This document shows positions 9,214 to 17,375 of a stretch of 64,000 nt of DNA, piece by piece. The position numbers and the translations under genes were made by a program. The stretch spans positions 62,001 to 126,000 of the forward strand of contig DASZBM010000008.1 of the NCBI GenBank assembly GCA_035944135.1, in the 5' to 3' direction. Source of the stretch: Acidobacteriaceae bacterium. GTDB lineage: Bacteria; Acidobacteriota; Terriglobia; Terriglobales; Acidobacteriaceae. The stretch's first letter is position 1. Each line of letters begins with the position of its first letter. The notes beneath the pieces were generated by a model. It saw only the letters and a program-made list of their open reading frames with translations. It searched no databases and was not told where the DNA came from.

Positions 9214-10212
9214 TTAAGGATTGGGGTCGTGGCGGGCGAGGAGACGCTGGGCTTCGGCTTCGGTGACGCGGAAGAAGCTGCCGTGCTTGGCGCCGGTGGG
9301 GAAGTGCATCTTGTCGTCGACGCTGGTCCAGTGGACCCAGTCGATAGTTTCGACGCCTTCATAGCGTGGATTGGGCGGGCGGTAGTGGTCGTAGTAGACG
9401 ATGAACTTGTCGCCAACCTGGATGACGCTGGGGCCTTCGGACCATGGCTCGTTGATGGGCGCGGAGACTGGACCCCAGGGGCCATTCACTGTCGGAGCAG
9501 AAGCCCAGCGCTCGTTGTAACGCAGCGGGTCGGTGGTCTGGTCTTTGAAGACCATGACGACGTCGCTCTTGTGGTTGAGGGTGCGGTGGAACAGTGTGGC
9601 GTCGATAACGGGGAAGCCGCGGTCGAAGAACTTTTTAGGCGTAGAGAAGGTTTGCCAGTCGGCCGTGTGGGCTGACCAGATGCGAAGGCCTTCGGACCCC
9701 ACCCATGACGACGATGAGGCTGTCGTCATGAATGGGGCACCCGGAGTTGTGTTCGCCTTGAAGTTGCTAGACCAGATGATGAGCCAGTCTTTGGTCTGCT
9801 CATCCCAGTAAGTCTCGGGCGCCCAGGTGTTCTGCACGCTGGAAAAGGCTGACATGATTTCTACGCGGCGCTGGGGCGACCAGTGGAGGAGGTCGTCGGA
9901 GTCGGAGATGCCGATGGCGTTGCCGTGCCAGGCCCAGGTGAAGACCATGCGGAAGTGTGCGCCATCTGGAGTGCGGGTGATGTAGACGTCGCGCATCAGC
10001 TCGGCGGGTTGGTCGGGCTTGAGCCAGGGTTGGCCGTCGTTGAGCGGGGTGAAGGTGTAGCCGTCGCGGCTGAGGGCGAAGTAGATGCCCTGGTTGGCGG
10101 GCTCCTGGAAGTAAGCGAAGACGATGGGCGAGGTGGGGGTGGGTGTTTGGGCGTGGGTAAGGGGAGCGAAAGCGAGCAGCGCAATGCCCATAATTCGTCG
10201 AAGCGTTTTCAT
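9214..10212 (-). CDS. Secreted GH43-like (five-bladed propeller) glycosidase with palindromic insert
   Basis: Predicted exported beta-propeller glycosidase of 332 residues. ATG at 10212 opens a signal peptide (MKTLRRIMGIALLAFAPLTHAQ); the longer frame upstream only translates a dispersed repeat. Propeller features include VYITRTPDGAHFRMVFTW, NTWAPETYWDE, PVIDATLF and a late WSEGPSVIQVGDKFIVYYD, the usual layout of GH43-type arabinofuranosidases/xylosidases. Residues about 157-172 (GAPFMTTASSSSWVGS) are encoded by a palindromic element that also occurs in the next gene, so this loop looks like an in-frame insertion. It is the last gene of the minus-strand run starting at 17265. Substrate probably xylan or arabinan. 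Confidence 0.82.
   Translation of the reverse strand: MKTLRRIMGIALLAFAPLTHAQTPTPTSPIVFAYFQEPANQGIYFALSRDGYTFTPLNDGQPWLKPDQPAELMRDVYITRTPDGAHFRMVFTWAWHGNAIGISDSDDLLHWSPQRRVEIMSAFSSVQNTWAPETYWDEQTKDWLIIWSSNFKANTTPGAPFMTTASSSSWVGSEGLRIWSAHTADWQTFSTPKKFFDRGFPVIDATLFHRTLNHKSDVVMVFKDQTTDPLRYNERWASAPTVNGPWGPVSAPINEPWSEGPSVIQVGDKFIVYYDHYRPPNPRYEGVETIDWVHWTSVDDKMHFPTGAKHGSFFRVTEAEAQRLLARHDPNP
9697..9742 (-). repeat. Palindromic element, copy A, inside the GH43-like gene
   Basis: The arms CCCCAcCCATGACGAC and GTCGTCATGAATGGGG form an imperfect hairpin around a short loop. On the minus strand it is read in frame as GAPFMTTASSSSWVGS within the GH43-like gene. Copies B (10754-10793) and C (12862-12906) share the arms and the flanking GGGTGCC. 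Confidence 0.85.
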
Positions 10213-10299
10213 TCGTAGCTTCACTTCACCTTCGTGCCTTGGATAGCGGCGTAGCTCGGTTGAAAAGGTTCGATCTGCTGCGGTTGTGCGACCACTTTC

Positions 10300-10345
10300 G
10301 GGGTCCTTCGACTGCGCGCCTACGGCGCTTCGCTCAGGATGACAG
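10300..10345 (-). repeat. Dispersed acidobacterial-type repeat
   Basis: The stretch reads on the minus strand as CTGTCATCCTGAGCGAAGCG and continues to CCCC. Translated it gives CHPERSAVGAQSKDPE, a peptide I recall from many spurious ORFs in acidobacterial genomes, so it is probably a dispersed non-coding repeat. It lies in the 156-bp gap between the FGE/sialidase gene and the GH43-like gene. Recognition is from memory, not from a search. Confidence 0.55.
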
Positions 10346-10368
10346 AGTTGATGTAATTCGCTCATGAG

Positions 10369-12870
10369 CTAAAGGCCATCGGGTTCGGGGGCGTTGGTGG
10401 TGGGTTGTTTGTCGGGAGTGGTGTCTGGAACATCGGAGTTGAGGAGGGTCTTGTTGCGCCAGCGGCTGGTTGCAGTGAGGTGGCCGGTGGCGTCGTAGTT
10501 TTGCCAGGTCCAGGTGCCATCGGCGTTGTAGCTCTTGAGCCAGATGAGCGTGCCATCGTCGCGCTGGTAGCGCTCCTCGCCGATCTTGGAGCCGTTATGG
10601 AAGTGGACGGTCCACATGGGGCGGCCGTCGGGGTAGAAGAAGTGTTCTTCGCCATCGAGGACGATGCGACCGTCGGGGAGAGTTCCGGTGGTCCAGGTGG
10701 ATTTCGTTTTACCGTTCGCGTAGCGCTCGATGTGATGTTGAACATCCTTCAAGCCCACCCATGACGACTTCGTCGTCATGAATGGGGCACCCTTTGTGTT
10801 GGTAGTTCCATCATCCGTTTTGTCGGTCGTTCGAGGCGAGTTGCTCGGAGTCAAGTCACCGACGGTTTTGTCGAGGAGCCAGGCTTCGTTGAGCTCGATC
10901 TCGTAGTTGACGGTGTTCTTGGTGGTGGCGATGTGGATGATGCCGTCGGGGCCTTGGGTTGCGGTCGTGTAACCGACGGTGAGGATGTTTGAGGGCAGGC
11001 GCTTGATGGTCCAGTTCTTGCCGTCGTCTGCGGAGAGCGCGACGTAGGCGCCGTCCTTGTGAATGTGTTTCTGGTTCTTCGGATTGAAGTCGGCGACGAA
11101 GAAGAGCTTGCCATCGAGCAGGCGTATGACGGAGGGACGTTCTCCGCTGGCGAGTGGGTCGAAAGGCAACTTGGATTTCGTCCAGGTTTTGCCATCGTCG
11201 TGTGAGGTGGCGAGCGGCATGCGGCCATCGATGTTGGAGTTCTTGCCGCCGAAGCCGAGCAGGTCGCCATTGTGTGCAAAGACGATAGTGGTGTGACGCC
11301 CGGCGGTGCGGCCTCCGGTGTCGAACCATGTGCGGCCGTCGTCGGGCGACTTCCAAACGGCACTGATGGAGCCGTTGCCGTCGGAGTCCTTGCCGGTGGA
11401 ATCGGTGGCGATGTAGATCGTCCCGTTGGGCCCGCGCACGACGGAGTTGATGGGCTGCGAGACGTAACGGCCGATGGGTTGCGGGAACTGCGGGAAGTGG
11501 GCCGCGGACCATGTCACGCCGTTGTCGTTCGAGGTGGCGAAGGCGAAAGGCGGAGCGCCGATGAGGCGGGCGAATCCCCAGAAGAACCAGACGCGGCCGC
11601 CGGGCTGCGCACGGAATTTGGGGTCGTTCCAGATGACAGGACCGGCGAGGCCGGCGTCGGCGAAGATCGGGAACGGCTCGGGCATGTCCCAGTCGTTGGT
11701 GCCGGCGCGGCGGCGCATGACCATGACAGTCTGATCGGGGTCGTCTTCAAGGTCGGGCGTGTTGTAGAAGGCGGCGAGCAGGTCGCCGTTGGGGAGAACC
11801 TGGATCGCGGAGTTGTGATAGTTGATGCCGAGTCCACGTGCGAGGCCGAGACGCCAGCCGACGGCGGGCATGCTCTTGCCGCCGAGGTTCGGGAAGAGCT
11901 CGTGCGTGCGGTAGAGCGGCTTCTGCGCGTCGAGGTGATCGATGGACCTTGAGAGCGCAGGTGCACCGGTGATGGAGATCTGGTGAACGGCGGTTTCAAA
12001 GAAGTGGTGCTGCGGCGGGGTGAAATTAGGTGTGGGCATCGGCGCCTGCACAACGCGAAAGCCAACGTTGCCGGTGAGGGACGCGTAGGACGGCGGCAGG
12101 CTTGCGCGATTGGCGGGGCGCGAGAAGTACGGCGCGGTTGCGGGGACGTTGAGGTCGGGTGAGGTCTTGGTCGCGGTGTGACGCCAGTCGAGGCCGCCGC
12201 CGCGGATGACTCTCGTCATGGACGATGAAGCGCCGGTCGGGTTCGTGGCTTCGCTAGGTTGGTAGGGGCCGTAGTTGTCGAGCGTCCACTCGGGGCGGCC
12301 AGCCTCCTGATTTTCGACGCCGAAGGCATTCGGCTGATCGAGCGGCAGCGGCGTGTCAGACGCGCCGAAGATCTTCGTTCCGCCGGCGCGGGCGACGTAC
12401 TCCCATTCGGCTTCGGTGGGCAAGCGCCAGGGCTTTCCGGTCTTTTGGGTGAGCCAGCGGCAGTACGCCATCGCCTGCTCCCAGCTGACGCCGGCGGCAT
12501 ACGCGGGTGTCGCCGTGTGCGCTTTGTAGCCGGGGTCGAATTTTGCGAACTCGGCAGGCGAGACCTGCGTGATGCCGATCTTGAATGAATGTGTGAGGCG
12601 GACGGTGTGGGCGGGGACTTCGTCGAAGTCGCCATGCGCGGGACGCGTGGACATGACGCCGAAACCCTTGGTGATGTCAGGCGGGAGCGCGGCAGCGTCG
12701 GCGCCCATGCGGAAGGTGCCGGGTTGGATCTCGACTGTGGCGGGGATGCCGTTCGGCCCGATCGGTGGTGCGTTGCCGGGCATGCGCGCGAGGACTCCGT
12801 CTTTTTGGGCGGCGAGGGCGGTGGCGAGAAGGGCTGCGGTGAGGATAAGCGTGCTGCGGAGCCCACTCAT
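10369..12870 (-). CDS. Secreted FGE-sulfatase-domain / BNR sialidase-like / MORN-like fusion
   Basis: Exported 833-residue fusion. From ATG at 12870 there is a signal peptide (MSGLRSTLILTAALLATALAAQ), a formylglycine-generating-enzyme-like domain (about 40-290; WRLPTEAEWEYVARAGG and RVIRGG are family hallmarks), then a six-bladed BNR propeller (about 310-670) with Asp-boxes SNDNGVTW, SPDDGRTW, SHDDGKTW and SADDGKNW, and a C-terminal part with MORN-like repeats (DGRIVLDGEEHFFYPDGRPMW). Residues about 692-706 come from palindromic element B and lie in the linker before the MORN-like part. An alternative ATG at 12939, just after the stop of the upstream gene, would add 23 residues and place element C inside the coding region. 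The role may be recognition or hydrolysis of an acidic glycan. Confidence 0.8.
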   Translation of the reverse strand: MSGLRSTLILTAALLATALAAQKDGVLARMPGNAPPIGPNGIPATVEIQPGTFRMGADAAALPPDITKGFGVMSTRPAHGDFDEVPAHTVRLTHSFKIGITQVSPAEFAKFDPGYKAHTATPAYAAGVSWEQAMAYCRWLTQKTGKPWRLPTEAEWEYVARAGGTKIFGASDTPLPLDQPNAFGVENQEAGRPEWTLDNYGPYQPSEATNPTGASSSMTRVIRGGGLDWRHTATKTSPDLNVPATAPYFSRPANRASLPPSYASLTGNVGFRVVQAPMPTPNFTPPQHHFFETAVHQISITGAPALSRSIDHLDAQKPLYRTHELFPNLGGKSMPAVGWRLGLARGLGINYHNSAIQVLPNGDLLAAFYNTPDLEDDPDQTVMVMRRRAGTNDWDMPEPFPIFADAGLAGPVIWNDPKFRAQPGGRVWFFWGFARLIGAPPFAFATSNDNGVTWSAAHFPQFPQPIGRYVSQPINSVVRGPNGTIYIATDSTGKDSDGNGSISAVWKSPDDGRTWFDTGGRTAGRHTTIVFAHNGDLLGFGGKNSNIDGRMPLATSHDDGKTWTKSKLPFDPLASGERPSVIRLLDGKLFFVADFNPKNQKHIHKDGAYVALSADDGKNWTIKRLPSNILTVGYTTATQGPDGIIHIATTKNTVNYEIELNEAWLLDKTVGDLTPSNSPRTTDKTDDGTTNTKGAPFMTTKSSWVGLKDVQHHIERYANGKTKSTWTTGTLPDGRIVLDGEEHFFYPDGRPMWTVHFHNGSKIGEERYQRDDGTLIWLKSYNADGTWTWQNYDATGHLTATSRWRNKTLLNSDVPDTTPDKQPTTNAPEPDGL
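10754..10793 (-). repeat. Palindromic element, copy B, inside the FGE/sialidase fusion gene
   Basis: A perfect inner hairpin CATGACGAC-ttc-GTCGTCATG is flanked by CCCAC and AATGGGGCACC. It is read in frame on the minus strand as GAPFMTTKSSWVG, the same frame and orientation as copy A. Confidence 0.85.
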
Positions 12871-12906
12871 GACGACGGTAAAGCTGTCGTCATGAATGGG
12901 GCACCC
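12862..12906 (-). repeat. Palindromic element, copy C, at the start of the FGE/sialidase gene
   Basis: The arms CCCACTCATGACGAC and GTCGTCATGAATGGGG enclose GGTAAAGCT. The preferred start codon (ATG at 12870) lies in the distal arm, so the element supplies the start codon and leader of the gene; read from the alternative start it is in another frame than copies A and B. Confidence 0.8.
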
Positions 12907-12942
12907 GGTTTTGCGGCGGCGTGGGGAGAGCTTCAGCATGAG

Positions 12943-14580
12943 TCAGTTGGGGAGGGGGGCTTCGAGGGGGCCGAGGGCGGGGCGGTGGGCGATGGTGTGG
13001 CCGTCGACGGCGAGCCAAAGGCCGCGGCCGTGGTGGTAGTGAGTGCCGGTGCGGTCGAAGGCGATGGTGAGGAGGTGGCCGTGGTACGGGAGGGCGTCGA
13101 TGGCGAAGTATGTCCAGGAGGCGGGCGCGAGCGGATGGATAACGATGCGGTTGTCGGCGCGCGGGCGAAGGCCGATGAGTCCGGTGATGAGCGGGTCGGC
13201 GAATCCGGAGTGGTTGTAGTAGCTGCCGCGGCCGACTTGCTTGTTCTTGGCGAGGAGCATGGATTTGGCGATCCACTCGTCGGTGTCGGCGTCGTAGTCT
13301 TCGTCGATCCAGTCGATCGGGTGCGGAAGGGGCTTGCCGGCGACATCGACATTGATGTGCTGCGCGAGGACGTAGCGGGCGAAGAGTTTGTCGTACGCGG
13401 CCGGATCGATGGTGTGCGTTCCGAGAGTGTCGAGGTAGTCGGCCAGCGCGGTGAGGGTTTGGGTCATCGCGAAGGGCCAGGCGGGACCGTTCCAGGTGCA
13501 CTGATCGGAGGATTCGAAGCGAAAGCGGGGGCTGCGGCGCTCGGCCGTGGTGGGCCCGAACTTACCGTCAAAGCCGCGAGGATCGAAGAGCTGATGCCAG
13601 GCGATCGCGTGCGAGGGTGCTGGGCTGGCGTAGGCCCACGGATCGTAGCCGATGAGCTCACGGACGCCGGAGAACTGCATGACAATGCCGGGGTCGATGA
13701 ACTTCTTCTGCGCGCGGATGCCGGAGTCCTTGGCGGGTGAGACGACTTCGTAGAACTGGTCGCGTGGGTTCCAGAGTTTGGTTTCGATGAGGTCGTTGAG
13801 GTGGTCGGCTTTGGCGGTGAACTCGTCGGCAATTTTGTGGCTGCCGCCGAGAAGCGCGAGGGCGGCGATCGCGCGCGCGTCCGAGACCATGTAGGAGTTC
13901 AGCGTGGGTCGGTAGCCGTCGCCGGAGATGGACTTCTCCATCGCGTCGCGGGTGTCGATGGACCAGAAGAGACCGTTGGGGTCCTGCTGGGTGCGCTCCC
14001 ACTCGTCGTAGACGCGCATGAAGTCGACAACCAGTGAGACGCCGAGGGTCGTGTCGCCGGTAGCGAGAGTGACGTCGCGGACGGCGGTGGTCAGTGGTTC
14101 GGAGTAGTTGCGGGGTCTCGAGGTAGGGCGGTACCAGTAGCGGGCGTAGTCCTCCGCGAAGGCGCGGGTGTGCAGCCAGCGGGCTTCGTTGAGGTGGAAG
14201 GGCGCGGCGTCGGAGAGCGTGCCGCGGTCGGTCATCTCGGGGCGATCGAGCCACTCGGTGATGAGGAAGCCGCTGGGTGTGTGCAGGATGTGTTTTTTGA
14301 AGGCGTACCAGCGGAAGTAGTACATCTCTTCGAAGGATTTGTCGGAGGCGTCGAACCAGGGGATCTCGCGTGTCATCCAGGGCCAGGCAGCTTCGGCTGG
14401 CTGGCCGGGGGTGGTGGGTTCGCCGTTGTAGATGCCTCCGGTCGCCAGCTGCTCGTCGGCTTCGAAGGTCTGGATGTAGTGGCGGTAGTCGGCGGGGCGG
14501 AGGAGCGTTTGGGCGGGGGCGATGGCTGCGCAGGCGACCAGCGGGAACAGGGCGAGCCTTATGGTTCGGGCGGCGGGCAT
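12943..14580 (-). CDS. Secreted GH63/MGH1-like alpha,alpha-barrel glycoside hydrolase
   Basis: Exported 545-residue protein with a signal peptide (MPAARTIRLALFPLVACAAIAPAQ). The body resembles the (alpha/alpha)6-barrel of GH63 and related mannosylglycerate hydrolase or trehalase-like families: PNGLFWSIDTRDAMEKS, LWNPRDQFYEV, CTWNGPAWPFAMTQTL and SYYNHSGFADPLITGLIGLRP, the last two typical of the C-terminal helices. A short beta region closes the protein. It lies between the CE15 fusion gene (84 bp upstream) and the FGE/sialidase gene, whose alternative ATG begins 3 bp after this stop, so translation may be coupled. Substrate not determinable; an alpha-glucosidase or rhamnosidase-like debranching role is possible. 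Confidence 0.78.
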   Translation of the reverse strand: MPAARTIRLALFPLVACAAIAPAQTLLRPADYRHYIQTFEADEQLATGGIYNGEPTTPGQPAEAAWPWMTREIPWFDASDKSFEEMYYFRWYAFKKHILHTPSGFLITEWLDRPEMTDRGTLSDAAPFHLNEARWLHTRAFAEDYARYWYRPTSRPRNYSEPLTTAVRDVTLATGDTTLGVSLVVDFMRVYDEWERTQQDPNGLFWSIDTRDAMEKSISGDGYRPTLNSYMVSDARAIAALALLGGSHKIADEFTAKADHLNDLIETKLWNPRDQFYEVVSPAKDSGIRAQKKFIDPGIVMQFSGVRELIGYDPWAYASPAPSHAIAWHQLFDPRGFDGKFGPTTAERRSPRFRFESSDQCTWNGPAWPFAMTQTLTALADYLDTLGTHTIDPAAYDKLFARYVLAQHINVDVAGKPLPHPIDWIDEDYDADTDEWIAKSMLLAKNKQVGRGSYYNHSGFADPLITGLIGLRPRADNRIVIHPLAPASWTYFAIDALPYHGHLLTIAFDRTGTHYHHGRGLWLAVDGHTIAHRPALGPLEAPLPN

Positions 14581-14664
14581 TGTGTCAGTGGGCGCGGAAG
14601 GGTATCTCCGGCGATGGCAGCACTATAGCGGATAGATGTGGTGCCAGGCAACGTAAAATGAAAG

Positions 14665-17265
14665 TTAAGGTGCATATTTGGAATTCGCAGCGGAATTAGA
14701 TGCTGCGGCGGCGCGCTGCAGCCAGGTGGCATAGACGAAGTCGGATTTGCGTTGATCCCAATCGGAGCGCGGCAGGACGTTGAGCTGGTCTACGGTAAGG
14801 TGCGCGACGTCGGCGGCAAGGGCGATAATGCCGGCGTCGCGGTCGGGGCGGTCGTAATTTTTGGAGAAGCCGGCGCCGACCTGTGCGGCCCAATCGCCGA
14901 TGCGGACAGTGGGGAGGGTGTTCGGGTCTTTGTCGCGCCAAGCGGGGAAGTGGAGCTGGTTGTTGAGCCAAGTGGCGGCGCGTGGTGTGACCCAGGAGGG
15001 GCGATGGCTGGCGCCGGGGTCGAAGTAAGTGGTGAAGACGCCTTTGTCGGACCCGTTGAGGGTGATGACGCGATCGCGGAGGCTGGCGAAGAAGTCAGGG
15101 CCGTGGTGCGGGATGTCGACGACGGTGTCGGCGGTGCCGTTGATGATGAAGGTGTCGCCGCGGCGGGCGGCGAGCGTGAAGAGGACGGCGGGGCGGTCGC
15201 CGAGGAAGGCGAGAGAGCGATAGGGTCCGCCCTGGCACATCATGACGTGGCTGAGGTCCCAGTAGCCGTCAGGGCCGTCGAGGTCGCCGCCGCCGACGAG
15301 GAGCACGGAGTGGATGCGCGGGTCGACGGCGCCGGTGAGCGAGGAGATGAATGAGCCCATGGAGAAGCCGAGGATGGCGATGCGGCGCCGGTCGACGTCA
15401 TGGCGCGAGGAGAGATAGCTGACGGCCTGCATGACGTCGGTGATCATGAGGCCGCCCATGCGCTGCGGCATGGATTCCGGGTTGACGACGAGCTGGTCGT
15501 GCTCGCCAGTGAAGTCCTTGTGGTCGTCGTTGCGCTCGCCTTCGCCGATGGGGTCGTAGGTGACGACGACAGCGCCGGCGCGAGCGTAGAGGACGCCGGT
15601 GTAGTACGAGTACCAGGATGATTTGTCTGCACCGTGGCCGTTGACGACGACGATGCCGGGCACACGTTTGGCGGTGATGTGTGTGGGGCGGTAGATGACT
15701 GCGGGAATGCGCAGATCGTAGGCCGTGGTGTAGATCACTTTGTCGATGGTGACGCCGGGTGTGATTTCAGTGGATGAGATGGTTTGCGTTTCAAGCTTCG
15801 GCAGAGGGTCGGGGATGAAGAGTGTGCGGCGGATTTCGCTGCGCCAGTTGTTGATCTGTGCCTTCGTAGCGGGATGTGGCGGGAGCGGAGGCTCTGCGGT
15901 GCCGATCATGGATGTGGGTGGAGTGAGATCGGGCTTGCCCCAGCGGTTGTCGAGGAAGTCAAGATAGTGCTGCCAGTCGAAGGCGGTGACGTCGTGTTTG
16001 CCGGTGCGCTCATGGTAGGCGACGAAGCCGTCAAGACCGATGGGGTGGTCGAGTTCCGGTTGTGGCGTGTCGGGTGCGAGTGCGGGTTTGCCGAGAAGTT
16101 TGTAGACGCGGCTGGCGCTGACGGCGGAGAGGAATTCGCCTTTGGGATCGGACCACTCATCGCCGACGGCAGAGCCGACGTAGAGCGGGCGCGGAGCGAT
16201 GAGCGAAAGAAGGAGGTTTCCGTCGGCAGGGATGTCGGAATCGCGGCCGACCCATCTGGCGTAGTTGGGGCAAAACCAGTACGGGAAGGAGTGCTCGAGG
16301 TGCGCGACGGTTTCACCTAGAGCGCGGCGCTGGATGGATTGGCCGCCGTGGCCGCTCTCGTTGGAGAGAACGGCGGCGAAGCGGGGGTCCTGCGCGGCAG
16401 CCCAGTCGGCGGCTTTGCCCAGGCGGCTGTGGCCGATTACGGCGACGTGGTTGGGATCGACGTAGGCGTCGAGCTGGAGGTAGTCGAGAGCGCGGCTGAG
16501 ACCCCAAGCCCAGAGGCCAATGGCTCCCCAGGCGTTGGGGGCGTTATCGATGGGTCCGAAGAGATTGCGCGCGCTGTACTGCGTGGCGTTTTTGAAATCG
16601 GGTTCGAGATCGCCGTAATAAGCAGTGGCAACGCCGTAGCCGCGTGAGAGCAGCATGCGGACCTGCCATTGTTGGGTGGCGCTGCCACGTGATTCGGGTG
16701 ACGGGGCGAGGCGCTGGAACTGCGCAGAACCTTTGGGTTGAATCCAGAGGGCAGTAGGAAGAATGGCGGGGTCATCGATGACGGTTTGATTGCCGCCGAA
16801 GTTGAGGCCGAGTACAACGGGGACAGGATGATGCGCGGCAGCCGCGGCGGCGGGGACGTACAGCAGTAGGCGCATGGTGCGGAGAACCTGCGGCGAGGGC
16901 TTGATGCCGGGTGCGGGTTGGAAGGTGAGATCGATCTGCTCGCGGACGGCCAGGCCATCGAGTGCGTGTTCGTTGTGTTCGATGATGTGTGCGTGCGTGA
17001 TGGCATTTTTTGCCAAGACAGGTGTGACGCCGAAGACGTTGTCTTCGAAAAGGCGGAGGATTTCGGGGCGGCTCTGGGTGAACCACTGCTGCGGTGTGGA
17101 GACGGTATGGCCGTCGGCGAGCCGCAGGGGATCGAGGAGCTCGTACGGAGGGATTTTGGATTCGTCGTAGTTGTAGCCGGCGATGTGTTGAGCGCGGATG
17201 GGAAGGGCGAAGAGGACGAGTGAAAGAGCGAGCAGGGAAAGGCAGCGTGTGTGGGCCATCGGCAT
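14665..17265 (-). CDS. Bifunctional CE15 glucuronoyl esterase / second alpha,beta-hydrolase esterase
   Basis: Exported 866-residue protein carrying two alpha/beta-hydrolase domains. After a signal peptide (cleavage near PIRAQ), residues about 30-442 match CE15 glucuronoyl esterases: nucleophile motif GHSRLGKAA (S280), the partner SNESGHGG, and the late catalytic histidine in KHDVTAFDW (H424). This enzyme class cuts the ester between lignin and the 4-O-methylglucuronate of xylan. After a proline-rich linker (about 443-480), residues 481-866 form an acetyl-xylan-esterase-like hydrolase with GFSMGS (S635), the Asp in GTADTVVD and the His in GASHRPSW. The combination would deesterify lignin-bound acetylated glucuronoxylan. 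First gene of the minus-strand run; divergent from GH30 across 110 bp. Confidence 0.88.
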   Translation of the reverse strand: MPMAHTRCLSLLALSLVLFALPIRAQHIAGYNYDESKIPPYELLDPLRLADGHTVSTPQQWFTQSRPEILRLFEDNVFGVTPVLAKNAITHAHIIEHNEHALDGLAVREQIDLTFQPAPGIKPSPQVLRTMRLLLYVPAAAAAAHHPVPVVLGLNFGGNQTVIDDPAILPTALWIQPKGSAQFQRLAPSPESRGSATQQWQVRMLLSRGYGVATAYYGDLEPDFKNATQYSARNLFGPIDNAPNAWGAIGLWAWGLSRALDYLQLDAYVDPNHVAVIGHSRLGKAADWAAAQDPRFAAVLSNESGHGGQSIQRRALGETVAHLEHSFPYWFCPNYARWVGRDSDIPADGNLLLSLIAPRPLYVGSAVGDEWSDPKGEFLSAVSASRVYKLLGKPALAPDTPQPELDHPIGLDGFVAYHERTGKHDVTAFDWQHYLDFLDNRWGKPDLTPPTSMIGTAEPPLPPHPATKAQINNWRSEIRRTLFIPDPLPKLETQTISSTEITPGVTIDKVIYTTAYDLRIPAVIYRPTHITAKRVPGIVVVNGHGADKSSWYSYYTGVLYARAGAVVVTYDPIGEGERNDDHKDFTGEHDQLVVNPESMPQRMGGLMITDVMQAVSYLSSRHDVDRRRIAILGFSMGSFISSLTGAVDPRIHSVLLVGGGDLDGPDGYWDLSHVMMCQGGPYRSLAFLGDRPAVLFTLAARRGDTFIINGTADTVVDIPHHGPDFFASLRDRVITLNGSDKGVFTTYFDPGASHRPSWVTPRAATWLNNQLHFPAWRDKDPNTLPTVRIGDWAAQVGAGFSKNYDRPDRDAGIIALAADVAHLTVDQLNVLPRSDWDQRKSDFVYATWLQRAAAASNSAANSKYAP

Positions 17266-17375
17266 CTCTGATTTTCATTTTTATGCTTTTTGGGGATGAA
17301 ATGGAAAAATCGAATGATGAAATGAGTGTTTACACCGGTTTTCGCGGGATACTGTCGAGGTCAGAGGCGAGATTG

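Noticed and set aside
9551-9570. CATGACGAC arm-like sequence in the GH43 gene
   Set aside because: No second arm follows; it encodes the native strand DVVMVF.
10213-10365. N-terminal extension of the GH43-like protein
   Set aside because: It translates a dispersed DNA repeat (CHPERSAVGAQSKDPE) and precedes the signal peptide.
12205-12235. ATGAC...GTCAT-like palindrome resembling copies A-C
   Set aside because: It encodes the conserved FGE motif SSSMTRVIRGG and lacks the flanking AATGGGGCACC, so it is native protein sequence.
12589-13740. 383-residue plus-strand ORF
   Set aside because: Antisense to the GH63-like and FGE/sialidase genes with repetitive Gly/Val/Glu; no family resemblance.
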